A stretch of 64,000 nucleotides of DNA from Achromobacter deleyi (GTDB lineage Bacteria > Pseudomonadota > Gammaproteobacteria > Burkholderiales > Burkholderiaceae_B), in NCBI RefSeq assembly GCF_016127315.1, contig NZ_CP065997.1, forward strand, positions 5,704,001 to 5,768,000. Reading direction: 5' to 3'. The notes under the pieces were generated by a model. The model did not search any database. It had not been told where the DNA came from and was given only the letters and a program-made list of their open reading frames with translations. Both the position numbers and the translations under genes were made by a program. Each line of letters begins with the position of its first letter. Position 1 is the stretch's first letter. Below are positions 17,448-25,839 of the stretch, piece by piece.

Positions 17448-17741
17448 GCGCCGCGAGCGGCGTCCGGGCGGCCAGGCCGCCAGGGCGCCGCCGGCCTGTT
17501 GTCTTTTCTCCCTCCAGGGCGCGACCCGCCGGCTTGCCCGCAGCGGCCCTCGCGCACGCTTCCAGGGCATCACGCCCTTCCCCCCCTTTGCATGGATCGC
17601 GCCACGCCCCGGTGCGCGTGATCGTGTCGCGTCTCCATCTCCACGAACGAGCGACGTCTGCGGATGCCTCCCTGGCGGACGCACATCCTCCGCGCCTCCC
17701 CTTTGGCGAACCCGCCTCGCTCCTCCCGATTCAAATTAGTT

Positions 17742-17754
17742 TCCACAATATGGA
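17742..17754. promoter_or_regulatory. IclR-type operator candidate 1
   Basis: The core is TCCA-CAATA-TGGA, with outer bases extending the symmetry (GTTTCCA / TGGAGAC, one mismatch). It lies just upstream of a promoter-like pair (TTGAGA at 17765, TAGAAT at 17786), in an activator-like position. The identical 13-base core recurs at 17878. An IclR regulator is encoded at the far end of this cluster. Confidence 0.55.
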
Positions 17755-17764
17755 GACAGCATTG

Positions 17765-17791
17765 TTGAGACGAAGCCGCGCCTCTTAGAAT
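17765..17791 (+). promoter_or_regulatory. Putative promoter of the IclR-linked cluster
   Basis: The -35-like TTGAGA (17765-17770) and -10-like TAGAAT (17786-17791) are 15 bases apart, slightly short. Short spacers are common where an activator helps. Confidence 0.4.
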
Positions 17792-17877
17792 CAGCTCCAT
17801 ACGATTATTCCAATTCAAACAGAGACAAATCGATTTCCCTGAGAACGCCCGCACAGGCGAGGAAATCGAACCAAATA

Positions 17878-17890
17878 TCCACAATATGGA
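17878..17890. promoter_or_regulatory. IclR-type operator candidate 2, covering the start codon
   Basis: The same TCCACAATATGGA core as at 17742 contains the ATG (17886) of the following gene. Either repression acts as a roadblock, or translation starts farther downstream. Confidence 0.5.
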
Positions 17891-18749
17891 AAACAAGAAT
17901 CACACCGAGGCTGCCCGCATCCTCGACAGCATCACCAAGCTGGCGCCCGAAGACGTCGGCCGCGTGGTGATCGCCGCCTCGCACGGCGGCGACTACGCCG
18001 CCTATTGCGCGGCCCGCGGCCGGGTGCGCGCAGTGGTGCTGAACGACGCCGGCGTCGGCTGGCAGCGGGCCGGCATCGCCGGGCTGGACGACTTGCAGCA
18101 ATGGGGCGTGGCCGCCGCCACCGCCGACTACCGCAGTTGCCGCATCGGCGACGGCGCCGACATGGCGCGCCACGGCATCCTCAGCCACGTCAACGAACTT
18201 GCCCACGCGCTCGGCTGCCGGCCCGGCATGGCCGTGGCGCAGGCCGCCCAGCGGCTCGCCGCGGCCGACATGGCGCCGACCTGGCCGGCGCCGCGCCATG
18301 AAGCGCGCACAGTCCTGGTCGCGAACGCCGACGGCGCGCCCCTGGTGATCGGCGCCGACTCGGTCTCGCTGCTGGAAGCGGCCGACGACGGCCTGATCGC
18401 CGTCACCGCCTCGCACGGCGAACGGCTGGCTGGCCTGGCCACCGACGGCGTGCGCCCCGTGCCCCGGCTGGTGACCTTCAACGACGCCGGCATCGGCAAG
18501 GACAGCGCCGGCATCGGCCGCCTGCCGCTGCTGCAACGGCGCGGCATCGCCGCGCTGACGGTGTCGGCCCACAGCGCGCGCATCGGCGATGCCCGTTCCT
18601 GCTACGAGGACGGCCTGGTGTCGTGCACCAACGCCCGCGCCCGCGAACTCGGCTGCCGCATCGGCGCCCCCCTCAGAACCTTTATCGACGCCCTGCTCGC
18701 AGGGCGCGCAACCTGCCAGGAGCACCCTCCGCATGTCGGAAACCCTTGA
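17886..18749 (+). CDS. Unrecognised protein with two homologous halves
   Basis: I do not recognise this family. The 287-residue protein is built of two related halves. The first has VVIAASHGGDYAAYCA, then AVVLNDAGVG and SCRIGDGADM, then SHVNELAHALGC. The second has GLIAVTASHGERLAGLA, then LVTFNDAGIG, SARIGDARSCYEDG and TNARARELGC. The shared order is ASHG, NDAG, RIGD and a final ELGC/ALGC with a G-(M/A) end. The repeated acidic, serine and cysteine positions look like ligand or active-site residues, but no known catalytic set is evident. No signal peptide is present. It overlaps the ThDP-enzyme gene by 17 bases and heads the cluster. ATG 17886 lies inside a palindrome, so the true start could be later, for example GTG near residue 24. 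Confidence 0.75.
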   Translation: MENKNHTEAARILDSITKLAPEDVGRVVIAASHGGDYAAYCAARGRVRAVVLNDAGVGWQRAGIAGLDDLQQWGVAAATADYRSCRIGDGADMARHGILSHVNELAHALGCRPGMAVAQAAQRLAAADMAPTWPAPRHEARTVLVANADGAPLVIGADSVSLLEAADDGLIAVTASHGERLAGLATDGVRPVPRLVTFNDAGIGKDSAGIGRLPLLQRRGIAALTVSAHSARIGDARSCYEDGLVSCTNARARELGCRIGAPLRTFIDALLAGRATCQEHPPHVGNP

Positions 18750-20466
18750 AATCACCGGCGGCGAAGCCATCGCCCGCATGTTCGCGGCGCATGACGTCGG
18801 CCTGATGTTCGGCATGGGCGGCTTTCAGCTGCTGCCGTTCTACGACGCGGTGCGGCGCCTGAAGCTGAACCACAACCTGATCAACGACGAACGCTGCGCG
18901 GTGTTCGCCGCCGACGCCTACACCAAGGTCAGCGGCCGCCCCGCCGTGTGCGACGCCACGCTCGGCCCCGGCGCCACCAACCTGGTCACCGGCCTGGCCG
19001 AGGCCTACAACGCCGGCACCGCCATGGTGGCGCTGGTGGGCGACTCGCACCGCATGCATTCGTGGAAAAACATGACGCAGGAAGCGCGCCAGCTGGAAGT
19101 GCTGCGCCCGGTGGTCAAGGACGTGCTGCGGGTCGAGAAGATCGAGCGCATTCCCGAACTGGTGCGGCGCGCCTTCGCGGTCGCCACCAGCGGCCGGCCC
19201 GGCCCGGTAGTGCTGGACGTGCCCGAGGACATCGCCCACGAGGTCCATGCCTTCGACGCCGACGCCTTCCACGCCAGCGCCACCTATCGCCGCGCGCCCG
19301 CCCTGCGCTGCCGCCCCGATGCCGAGGCGCTGGCGCAAGCCGCCGCCATGCTGGCCGGCGCCGACCGCCCGCTGATGCTGTGCGGTGGCGGCGTGCACAT
19401 CAGCGAGGCCGCCGAGGCCGTGCAGGACTTCGCCCGGCGCTACAACATCCCGGTCGCTCACACCATGAGCGGCAAGGGCGCCATCGCCTGCGACGATCCG
19501 CTGAACGCGGGCCTGTTCGGCCGCTACAGCCGCATCGCCAACGACCTGATCGCCAAGTCCGACTGCCTGTTCGTGGTGGGCTGCAAGCTGGGCGAAGTGG
19601 CCACGCGCCGCTACGACCTGCTGGCCACCGGCGCGCCCATCATCCACCTGGACATCGTGGCCGAGGAATTCGACCGCACCACCACGCCCACGCTGCGGCT
19701 GTGGGGCGACGCCCGCGCCACGCTGGCCGAGCTGGACCAGGGCCTGGCCGCCCTGCCCGACCACGGCGCCGCCCGCCGGGAAGACTACGCCGCCGAAGTC
19801 GGCCAGGCGATGCACACCTGGCGCGAATCGGTGCACGCCAAGCTGACCTCGGCCGACCGGCCCATCGGCATGGCGCGCCTGATGCACGAGATCAACGCCA
19901 GCCTGCCCGCGGACGGCGTGCTGGTGGCCGACGGCGGTTTCGCCGCGCACTGGGGCGGCCTGCTGTTCGACACCAAGCGCGCCGGGCGCGGCTTCGTGCC
20001 GGACCGCGGCTTCGCGTCCATCGGCTACGGCATCCCCGGCGCCATCGGCGCGGCCGCGGCGGCGCCCGGACGGCAGGTGATCAGCCTGACCGGCGACGGC
20101 GGCTGCAACATGTCGCTGGGCGAACTGGAAACCGCGGTGCGCATGGGCCTGGCCTTCACCCTGGTGGTGGTCAACAATGCCGCCTCGGGCTATATCAAGG
20201 CCTTGCAGCACCTGATGTACGGCAGCGGCAGCTACCAGTCGTCGGACCTGGCCGAGACCAACTACGCCAACGTTGCCCGCGCGCTGGGCTGCAACGGTAT
20301 CCGGGTGGAGGACCCGGCCGAGATCCCGGCCGCGCTGGCCGCCGCCTACGCCTGCAAGGACCGCCCCACCGTGCTGGACGTGGTGGTGACGCGCGACCCC
20401 GCCCACATGCTGCCGGGCGTGGACAGCCGGGCCGCCAAGATCAAGCCGGGCGATCGCATCGCCTGA
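18733..20466 (+). CDS. Thiamine-diphosphate-dependent enzyme (acetolactate synthase-like)
   Basis: This is a 577-residue protein of the ThDP decarboxylase/ligase family. The N-terminal PYR domain has the catalytic Glu53 (NDERCAVFAADAY). The central domain contains PLMLCGGGVHISEA. The C-terminal PP domain carries the ThDP/Mg motif GDGGCNMSLGELETA, starting at residue 454, ending with VVNNAASGY. The nearest families are acetolactate synthase, benzoylformate decarboxylase and related alpha-keto-acid enzymes; the exact substrate is not evident. The start at 18733 gives the usual N-terminus (SETLEITGGEAIARMF). The cluster also encodes an SDR and a TTT-type binding protein, so it probably takes part in catabolism of a carboxylic acid. 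Confidence 0.88.
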   Translation: MSETLEITGGEAIARMFAAHDVGLMFGMGGFQLLPFYDAVRRLKLNHNLINDERCAVFAADAYTKVSGRPAVCDATLGPGATNLVTGLAEAYNAGTAMVALVGDSHRMHSWKNMTQEARQLEVLRPVVKDVLRVEKIERIPELVRRAFAVATSGRPGPVVLDVPEDIAHEVHAFDADAFHASATYRRAPALRCRPDAEALAQAAAMLAGADRPLMLCGGGVHISEAAEAVQDFARRYNIPVAHTMSGKGAIACDDPLNAGLFGRYSRIANDLIAKSDCLFVVGCKLGEVATRRYDLLATGAPIIHLDIVAEEFDRTTTPTLRLWGDARATLAELDQGLAALPDHGAARREDYAAEVGQAMHTWRESVHAKLTSADRPIGMARLMHEINASLPADGVLVADGGFAAHWGGLLFDTKRAGRGFVPDRGFASIGYGIPGAIGAAAAAPGRQVISLTGDGGCNMSLGELETAVRMGLAFTLVVVNNAASGYIKALQHLMYGSGSYQSSDLAETNYANVARALGCNGIRVEDPAEIPAALAAAYACKDRPTVLDVVVTRDPAHMLPGVDSRAAKIKPGDRIA

Positions 20467-20508
20467 GCCTGAATAAAAACACAGACATTCCAAGCGAGGA
20501 GACAACCC

Positions 20509-21486
20509 ATGAAGATCCGTACCTGGCTGACCGTGGCCGCGACCGCCGTGGCCACCGTGCTGGCCGCCCCCGCCAGCGCCCAGAGCAACTATCCCGACCG
20601 CCCGATCCGCCTGATCGTGCCCTTCCCGCCCGGCGGCACCTCCGACGTGGTCGGCCGCATCTTCGCCGAGGCGCTGGGCAAGCAGATCGGCCAGCCCGTG
20701 GTGGTGGAAAACCGCGGCGGCGCCGGCGGCACGGTCGGCTCGCGCGCGGTGGCCAGCGCCACGCCCGACGGCTACACGCTGCTGCTGGGCACCTCCAGCA
20801 CCAACGGCACCAACTCGGCGGTCTACAAGAACCTGCCGTACGACGCCATCAAGGACTTCACCCCGGTCACGCAGATCATCCGCGTGCCGGGCGTGATCGT
20901 GGTCAACAAGGACTTCCCGGCCAAGGACTACGCGGCGTTCGTGGCGCTGGTCAAGGGCGCGCCGGGCAAGTATTCGTACGCCTCGTCGGGCAACGGCGGC
21001 GCCACCCACATGGCGATGGAATACTACAAGTCGCTGTCGGGCCTGGACATGATGCACGTGCCCTACCGCGGCACCGGCCCGGCGCTCAACGACGTCATCG
21101 CCGGCCAGGTGCCGATCCTGTGGGACACGGCGGCCTCGTCGATGGCGCACATCCAGTCGGGCAGCCTGCGCGCCATCGTGGTGGCGGCCCGGAAGCGCCT
21201 CCCGCAACTGCCCGACGTGCCCACCTTCGCCGAAGTCGGCCTGCCGACGTATGACGCGGAGATGTGGAACGGCCTGCTGGCCCCGGCCGGCCTGCCCGCG
21301 CCGGTCCTGGCCAAGCTCAGCGAAGCCTCGCGCCGCGCGCTGGCCGACCCCGAAGTGCAGGCCAGGTACGCCGGCGTGGGCGCCTATGTGGTGGCCGACA
21401 AGCCGGAAGCTTTCGCCGCCATGATCAAGGAAGACGTGGCCAAGTGGAAGAAGGTGGCCGAGTTCGCGCACATCTCGGTGGACTGA
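20509..21486 (+). CDS. Tripartite tricarboxylate transporter binding protein (Bug family)
   Basis: This is a 325-residue periplasmic binding protein with signal peptide (cleavage after ASA, residue 24). It has the Bug/TctC hallmarks: YPDRPIRLIVPFPPGGTSDVVGR near the N-terminus, GQPVVVENRGGAGGTVGSRAVA and a VPYRGTGPALNDVIAGQVPILWD block. Bug proteins bind carboxylates and are often orphans in Bordetella relatives. No tctA or tctB membrane genes are present here, so the membrane partner must be elsewhere, or the protein has a sensing role. It starts after a GCGAGGAGA ribosome site, in line with the enzymes of the cluster. Confidence 0.94.
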   Translation: MKIRTWLTVAATAVATVLAAPASAQSNYPDRPIRLIVPFPPGGTSDVVGRIFAEALGKQIGQPVVVENRGGAGGTVGSRAVASATPDGYTLLLGTSSTNGTNSAVYKNLPYDAIKDFTPVTQIIRVPGVIVVNKDFPAKDYAAFVALVKGAPGKYSYASSGNGGATHMAMEYYKSLSGLDMMHVPYRGTGPALNDVIAGQVPILWDTAASSMAHIQSGSLRAIVVAARKRLPQLPDVPTFAEVGLPTYDAEMWNGLLAPAGLPAPVLAKLSEASRRALADPEVQARYAGVGAYVVADKPEAFAAMIKEDVAKWKKVAEFAHISVD

Positions 21487-21487
21487 C

Positions 21488-22282
21488 ATGGGCCAGCGCA
21501 TGCAAGGCAAGACCGCGCTGGTGTTCGGCGCGGGCTCGTCCGGACCGGGCTGGAGCAACGGCCGCGCCGCCGCCGCGCTCTATGCCCGCGAAGGCGCCCA
21601 CGTGTTCGCGGTCGACCTGCGCGCCGATTCGGCCGAGGAAACCCGCCGCATCATCATCGAGGAAGGCGGCCGCTGCACCGCGCTGGCGGCCGACGTGACC
21701 GACAGCGCGCAGATCCTGGCGGCGGTGCGAGCCATGCTGGCCGAGGCCGGCCGCATCGACGTGCTGCACAACAACGTCGGCATCACCGAGATGGGCGACC
21801 CGATCGAGGCCAGCGAAGACAGCTGGCACCGGGTCATGGACACCAACCTGACCGGCGTGTTCCTGACCTGCAAGCACGTGCTGCCGGCCATGCTGGCCCA
21901 GGGCGGCGGCAGCATCGTCAACATCTCGTCGCTGGCCTCGATCCAGGTCAACACCTATCCCTACACCTCGTACTACGCCGCCAAGGCCGGGCTGAACCAC
22001 CTGACCCGCGCCCTGGCGGTGCGCTACGCGCCCGACAACATCCGCGTCAACGCGGTGCTGCCGGGCGTGATGGACACGCCACTGATCTACACCCAGATCG
22101 CCGGCCAGTTCGAGGACGTGGAGGAAATGCGCCGGCGCCGCAACGCCGCCAGCCCGATGGGCCGCATGGGCGACGCCTGGGACGTGGCCCATGCCGCGCT
22201 GTTCCTGGCCAGCGACGAAGCGAAGTACATCACCGGCGTGTGCCTGCCGGTGGACGGCGGCAAGTCCTGCGCGGGACGATAG
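21488..22282 (+). CDS. Short-chain dehydrogenase/reductase
   Basis: The 264-residue SDR carries catalytic Ser148 and the Tyr162-x3-Lys166 motif (SYYAAK). NNVG at 95-98 takes the place of the common NNAG. The nucleotide-binding loop is unusual: GAGSSGPGWSNGRAAA in place of the compact TGxxxGIG, with a few extra residues. This variant occurs in a subgroup of SDRs but makes the cofactor hard to call. The C-terminus LASDEAKYITGVCLPVDGG is typical. It starts 1 base after the binding-protein gene, so it belongs to the same operon. It probably oxidises or reduces an intermediate of the same pathway. Confidence 0.9.
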   Translation: MGQRMQGKTALVFGAGSSGPGWSNGRAAAALYAREGAHVFAVDLRADSAEETRRIIIEEGGRCTALAADVTDSAQILAAVRAMLAEAGRIDVLHNNVGITEMGDPIEASEDSWHRVMDTNLTGVFLTCKHVLPAMLAQGGGSIVNISSLASIQVNTYPYTSYYAAKAGLNHLTRALAVRYAPDNIRVNAVLPGVMDTPLIYTQIAGQFEDVEEMRRRRNAASPMGRMGDAWDVAHAALFLASDEAKYITGVCLPVDGGKSCAGR

Positions 22283-22399
22283 CCGGCGTAGCAGGCCGGC
22301 CAGCGGGACGCCAGGACGCGCCGCCTGCCGGCCATCTCCCGATCGGTCCAATGCCTGTCGGATTGCCCGGATCCGAGACGCGCGCGGTCGCGCCGCGCG

Positions 22400-23206
22400 T
22401 CAGGCCGGGCGCGGCGCCAGCTCCGCGCCCAGTTCCGTGGCGGCGCGCTGCAGCGCCGCCACCACTTCCTGCAGCCGCGCCCCCGACAAGCGCGAGCGGA
22501 TCGCGGCCACGCTGAGCGCGGCCACCACGTGCTGCTCGCGGTCGTACACCGGCACGCCCACCCCCAGCATGTCCGGAATGATGCGGCCCGGGTTCAGCGC
22601 ATAGCCTTGCTTGCGGGCGGCGGCGATGTCCTCGCGCAGCATCGCGGTGGACGGCAGGTCGGGCGCGGCCGAGGCGTCGTAGCGCGCCAGCACCCGCTCG
22701 ATGTCGTCGTTGGGCAGGAACGCCAGCAGCGCCAGGCTGCCCGCCCCCACGCCCAGCGGCCGGCGGTGACCGACTTCCAGCGTCAGGATCTTGATGGGGA
22801 AATCGCCCGTCTTGCGGTCGACGCAAACGGCCTCGTGGCCCGAGCGCACCGACAGGAAGCTGGTGTCGCCGGTGGACTCGGCCAGCCGCAGCACCGCCGA
22901 TTCGGCGATCGCCTTGATGCCGTGGCGGCTTTCGGCCGCCAGCCCCAGGATGTACGACTCGCGTCCCAGGCTGTAGGTCTTGAGCTTGGGGTTGAGGGCC
23001 AGAAAGCCCTCTTGCAGCAGGGCCGACAGCATGCGGTGCGCGGTCGGCGGCGTCAGGCCCAGGTCGCGCGCCACGTCGGTCAGGCCGACGCCGCGCGCGG
23101 GCGCGGCGCCCACGTACTTGAGGATGCGCAACACCCGGAAGATGCTCTGCGCGCCGCCGACCGGATCGGCGTCGCGGGCGGCGGCGGAGGATTTGGCGGG
23201 ACTCAT
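22400..23206 (-). CDS. IclR-family transcriptional regulator
   Basis: This 268-residue regulator has an N-terminal winged helix (SIFRVLRILKYVGAAPARGVGLTDVARDLGLTPPTAHRMLSALLQEGFL) and the C-terminal IclR effector domain with SRHGIKAIAESAVLRLAESTGDTSFLSVRSG. It converges on the SDR gene and is the likely regulator of the ThDP enzyme/TTT cluster. The twin TCCACAATATGGA palindromes at 17742 and 17878 fit the symmetry expected for an IclR dimer-of-dimers. The hydrolase gene lies 10 bases upstream in the same direction, so the two are probably co-transcribed. Confidence 0.93.
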   Translation of the reverse strand: MSPAKSSAAARDADPVGGAQSIFRVLRILKYVGAAPARGVGLTDVARDLGLTPPTAHRMLSALLQEGFLALNPKLKTYSLGRESYILGLAAESRHGIKAIAESAVLRLAESTGDTSFLSVRSGHEAVCVDRKTGDFPIKILTLEVGHRRPLGVGAGSLALLAFLPNDDIERVLARYDASAAPDLPSTAMLREDIAAARKQGYALNPGRIIPDMLGVGVPVYDREQHVVAALSVAAIRSRLSGARLQEVVAALQRAATELGAELAPRPA

Positions 23207-23216
23207 CGGCGCGGCG

Positions 23217-23945
23217 TCAGTGCACCGTGGTGCCGTCCGGCGGCGACTGGTTCAGGCCCAGCGCCGCTTCCCAGCTGCGCAGCGGCACGCAGGTCTGCAG
23301 CCGCTCGATGGCGCGCTGGATCAGCGCCGGGTGCAGCTCGTGGCCGACCTGCGAGGCCACGTCGATGGTGGCGTCGCCATGCAGCTCGTCCAGCCGCGCC
23401 TGCGCCGCCTGGATGTGCGCCACCGGCATGATGCCGTCGGCGGCGCCATGCAGCAGATGCAGCGTGGTGTACTGCGGCGCGGCCTTGGGCAATTGCGCAT
23501 AGCGGCCCGAAAAGGCGATCACGCGGCCGGCCATGCCGTCATGCGCCTGCACCAGTTCGAGCGCCATGATGGCGCCCTGCGAGAAACCGGCCAGCGCGGT
23601 GTCGGACTGCAGCAGGCCGAAGCGGGCCTGGGCCTGCTTCACGTAGGCCTCCAGCGGCGGCAGGGCCCGGGCCACCCGTTCGGGGCGGTTTTCCTCGGTG
23701 ACGCCGCGCACCGAGAACCATTGCCGGCCGGCGCCGCCGCCATCGAAAGGCTCGAAGCCCTCGGGGATCAGGATCGCCGCCGCGGGAAACGCGGCGCGCA
23801 CGGCCTGGGCCAGCGGCAGCAGGTTGTCGGGCGCGCCGCCGACGCCGTGCAGCAGGATGAACAGTTGGCGCACCTCGGCGCCCGGCTCGGGCAGCAGTTC
23901 GATCGCGCGGGAAGATGGGGAGGAATCAGGGGAAGAAGCAGCCAT
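23217..23945 (-). CDS. Alpha/beta hydrolase, carboxylesterase/YpfH-like
   Basis: This is a 242-residue alpha/beta-hydrolase of the phospholipase/carboxylesterase (AB hydrolase 2) family. It has the nucleophile elbow GFSQGA (Ser122), the acid at Asp170 (LLHGAADGIMP) and His202 (QVGHELHP). The oxyanion segment is ILLHGVGG near residue 32. No signal peptide is seen, so it is cytosolic. The start at 23945 (MAASSPDSS) avoids an arginine-rich leader. It sits upstream of iclR on the same strand. Whether it acts in the adjoining pathway is unknown. Confidence 0.9.
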   Translation of the reverse strand: MAASSPDSSPSSRAIELLPEPGAEVRQLFILLHGVGGAPDNLLPLAQAVRAAFPAAAILIPEGFEPFDGGGAGRQWFSVRGVTEENRPERVARALPPLEAYVKQAQARFGLLQSDTALAGFSQGAIMALELVQAHDGMAGRVIAFSGRYAQLPKAAPQYTTLHLLHGAADGIMPVAHIQAAQARLDELHGDATIDVASQVGHELHPALIQRAIERLQTCVPLRSWEAALGLNQSPPDGTTVH

Positions 23946-24106
23946 GCAACGGCTCCGTACGGGCACTGGATGGCCCCATTGTAAAATGCCCGCCACACGC
24001 AATCCTAGGCAAGGCGCCCCCCGGGCCGGCTACTGCCCCCGGTGTCCACCAGGCGCTGACGGGCGTTCGTGGCCGGCGCAGCGCTTTGCATCAACCTGTG
24101 CATTCC

Positions 24107-25648
24107 ATGAAAACACCGACGACAGATTCGGGAACCCCTCCGGCCGACAAGAACCAGTTGCACCGCGTGCTCAAGGCGCGCCACCTGACCATGATAGCCC
24201 TGGGCGGCGCCATCGGCACCGGCCTGTTCATCGCCTCGGGCGCGGCCATCGCCCAGGCCGGCCCCGGCGGCGCGCTCACGGTCTACCTGCTGATCGGCCT
24301 GATGGTCTATTTCATCATGACCAGCCTGGGCGAACTGGCCACCTTCATGCCCGTATCGGGTTCGTTCTGCACCTACGCCTCGCGCTACGTCGACGGCGGC
24401 TTCGGCTTCGCGCTGGGTTGGAACTTCTGGCTCAGCTGGGCCACGGTGGTGGCGGTGGACGTGGTGGCCGCCCAGCTGGTGATGGCGTACTGGTTCCCCG
24501 ACACCCCCGGCTGGATCTGGAGCGTCCTCTTCCTGGCGCTGACCTTCGGCCTGAACGCCTTCTCGGCGCGCAGCTTCGGCGAGGCCGAGTACTGGTTCGC
24601 CATCATCAAGGTGGTGGCGGTGCTGTGCTTCATCGTGCTGGGCGTGGCCATGCTGGTCGGCATCATCCACAGCGACGCGCCGGTCGGCCTGCGCAACTGG
24701 ACCGTGGGCGAGGCGCCGTTCGTCGGCAACGCCGCCACCTGGGTCGGGGTGGCCATGGTGGTGGCCTATTCGTTCCAGGGCACCGAGCTGGTCGGCGTGG
24801 CCGCCGGCGAGTCCGAGAACCCGCGCCGCAACGTGCCGCGCGCCATCAACCACGTGTTCTGGCGCATCCTGCTGTTCTACGTGCTGGCGATCCTGATCAT
24901 CGGCCTGCTGATTCCCTATACCGACCCGCAGCTGCTGCGCAACGAAGTCGAGGACATCGCCGTCAGCCCGTTCACGCTGGTGTTCCAGCACGCCGGGCTG
25001 CTGTCGGCGGCCACCATCATGAACGCGGTGATCCTGACCTCGGTGCTGTCGGCCGGCAACTCGGGCATGTACGCCGCCACCCGCATGCTGTTCAACATGG
25101 CGGTCGAGGGCCAGGCGCCGGCCGTGTTCAAGCGCCTGACCGGCAACGGCGTGCCGCTGTACGCGCTGCTGGCCACCACCGCGCTGGCCTGCCTGTGCAT
25201 GTTCAGCGTGGTCTACAGCCCCAAGGCGGTCTACATCTGGCTGCTGAATTTCGCCGGCATGACCGAGTTCATCGTCTGGCTCAGCATCGCGGTCAGCCAC
25301 TACCGCTTCCGCCAGGGCTACTTGAAGCACGGCTACGACACCGCCAACCTGCCCTACAAGGCCGGCCTGTTCCCGTTCGGCCCGCTGCTGGCCTTCGTGC
25401 TGTGCCTGCTGGTCACGCTGGGCCAGAACTACCAGGCCTTCCTGGACGAGCGCATCGACTGGATCGGGGTGGTCTCGACCTACCTGGCGATCCCGCTGTT
25501 CCTGGCGTTCTGGATCGGCCACCGGCTGGTCAGGAAGTCGCGCTGGATCCGCTACGAAGACATGCAGTTCTACGGCTTCGAGGCCGACCGCGCCGCCGGC
25601 GTCGGCCAGGACGCGCCAGTCGCCGCCAGCGCCGCCGCGCGCCCCTGA
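24107..25648 (+). CDS. APC-family amino-acid permease (LysP-like)
   Basis: This is a 513-residue proton-coupled amino-acid permease with twelve hydrophobic helices. The first helix has the hallmark HLTMIALGGAIGTGLFIASGAAI, followed by the AAT-family block LGELATFMPVSGSFCTYASRYVDGGFGFALGWNFW. Late helices contain SVLSAGNSGMYAATRMLFNMA. The FMPVSGSF-xTYA variant resembles lysine-specific permeases, so a basic or polar amino acid is likely, but the substrate is not proven. ATG 24107 gives the typical short cytoplasmic N-terminus. A strong hairpin at 25655 ends the transcript. Confidence 0.91.
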   Translation: MKTPTTDSGTPPADKNQLHRVLKARHLTMIALGGAIGTGLFIASGAAIAQAGPGGALTVYLLIGLMVYFIMTSLGELATFMPVSGSFCTYASRYVDGGFGFALGWNFWLSWATVVAVDVVAAQLVMAYWFPDTPGWIWSVLFLALTFGLNAFSARSFGEAEYWFAIIKVVAVLCFIVLGVAMLVGIIHSDAPVGLRNWTVGEAPFVGNAATWVGVAMVVAYSFQGTELVGVAAGESENPRRNVPRAINHVFWRILLFYVLAILIIGLLIPYTDPQLLRNEVEDIAVSPFTLVFQHAGLLSAATIMNAVILTSVLSAGNSGMYAATRMLFNMAVEGQAPAVFKRLTGNGVPLYALLATTALACLCMFSVVYSPKAVYIWLLNFAGMTEFIVWLSIAVSHYRFRQGYLKHGYDTANLPYKAGLFPFGPLLAFVLCLLVTLGQNYQAFLDERIDWIGVVSTYLAIPLFLAFWIGHRLVRKSRWIRYEDMQFYGFEADRAAGVGQDAPVAASAAARP

Positions 25649-25654
25649 CGCGGT

Positions 25655-25682
25655 GCCGGGCCGCCCCTTGCGGCGGCCCGGC
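25655..25682 (+). terminator. Strong hairpin after the permease gene
   Basis: A perfect 11-bp stem GCCGGGCCGCC / GGCGGCCCGGC with a 6-base loop begins 7 bases after the permease stop. The run of Ts after it is poor. Confidence 0.6.
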
Positions 25683-25756
25683 CTTCCGGCCTGAATCCCC
25701 CTTTATGGCAGTGCAATCCCGGGATACATACCGGCGCTTTCGCGTCGGGTAAAATA

Positions 25757-25772
25757 CTGTATATTCATACAG
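25757..25772. promoter_or_regulatory. LexA (SOS) box upstream of imuA
   Basis: The sequence CTGTATATTCATACAG fits the CTGT-N8-ACAG consensus exactly. It overlaps -10-like elements (TAAAAT at 25750, TATATT at 25760), so bound LexA would block the promoter of the mutagenesis cassette starting at 25840. Confidence 0.92.
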
Positions 25773-25839
25773 CAATCATTGATTTCCCAGGGCGGCCCGA
25801 CTGCCCTCCACCCCAGGAGAACCGGGTCGTCCAGCCGCC

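Larger units (their letters stand above)
17448..17885. other. 438-bp intergenic region with promoter and twin palindromes
   Basis: No gene is supported here. The first 250 bases are GC-rich. After 17730 the sequence becomes AT-richer and holds a palindrome, a promoter-like pair and a second palindrome at the next gene's start codon (listed separately). Confidence 0.7.

Noticed and set aside
18682..21558. A 958-codon minus-strand open frame opposite the ThDP enzyme and TTT binding protein
   Set aside because: It is an antisense shadow. The composition is His/Gln/Gly/Val-rich without motifs.
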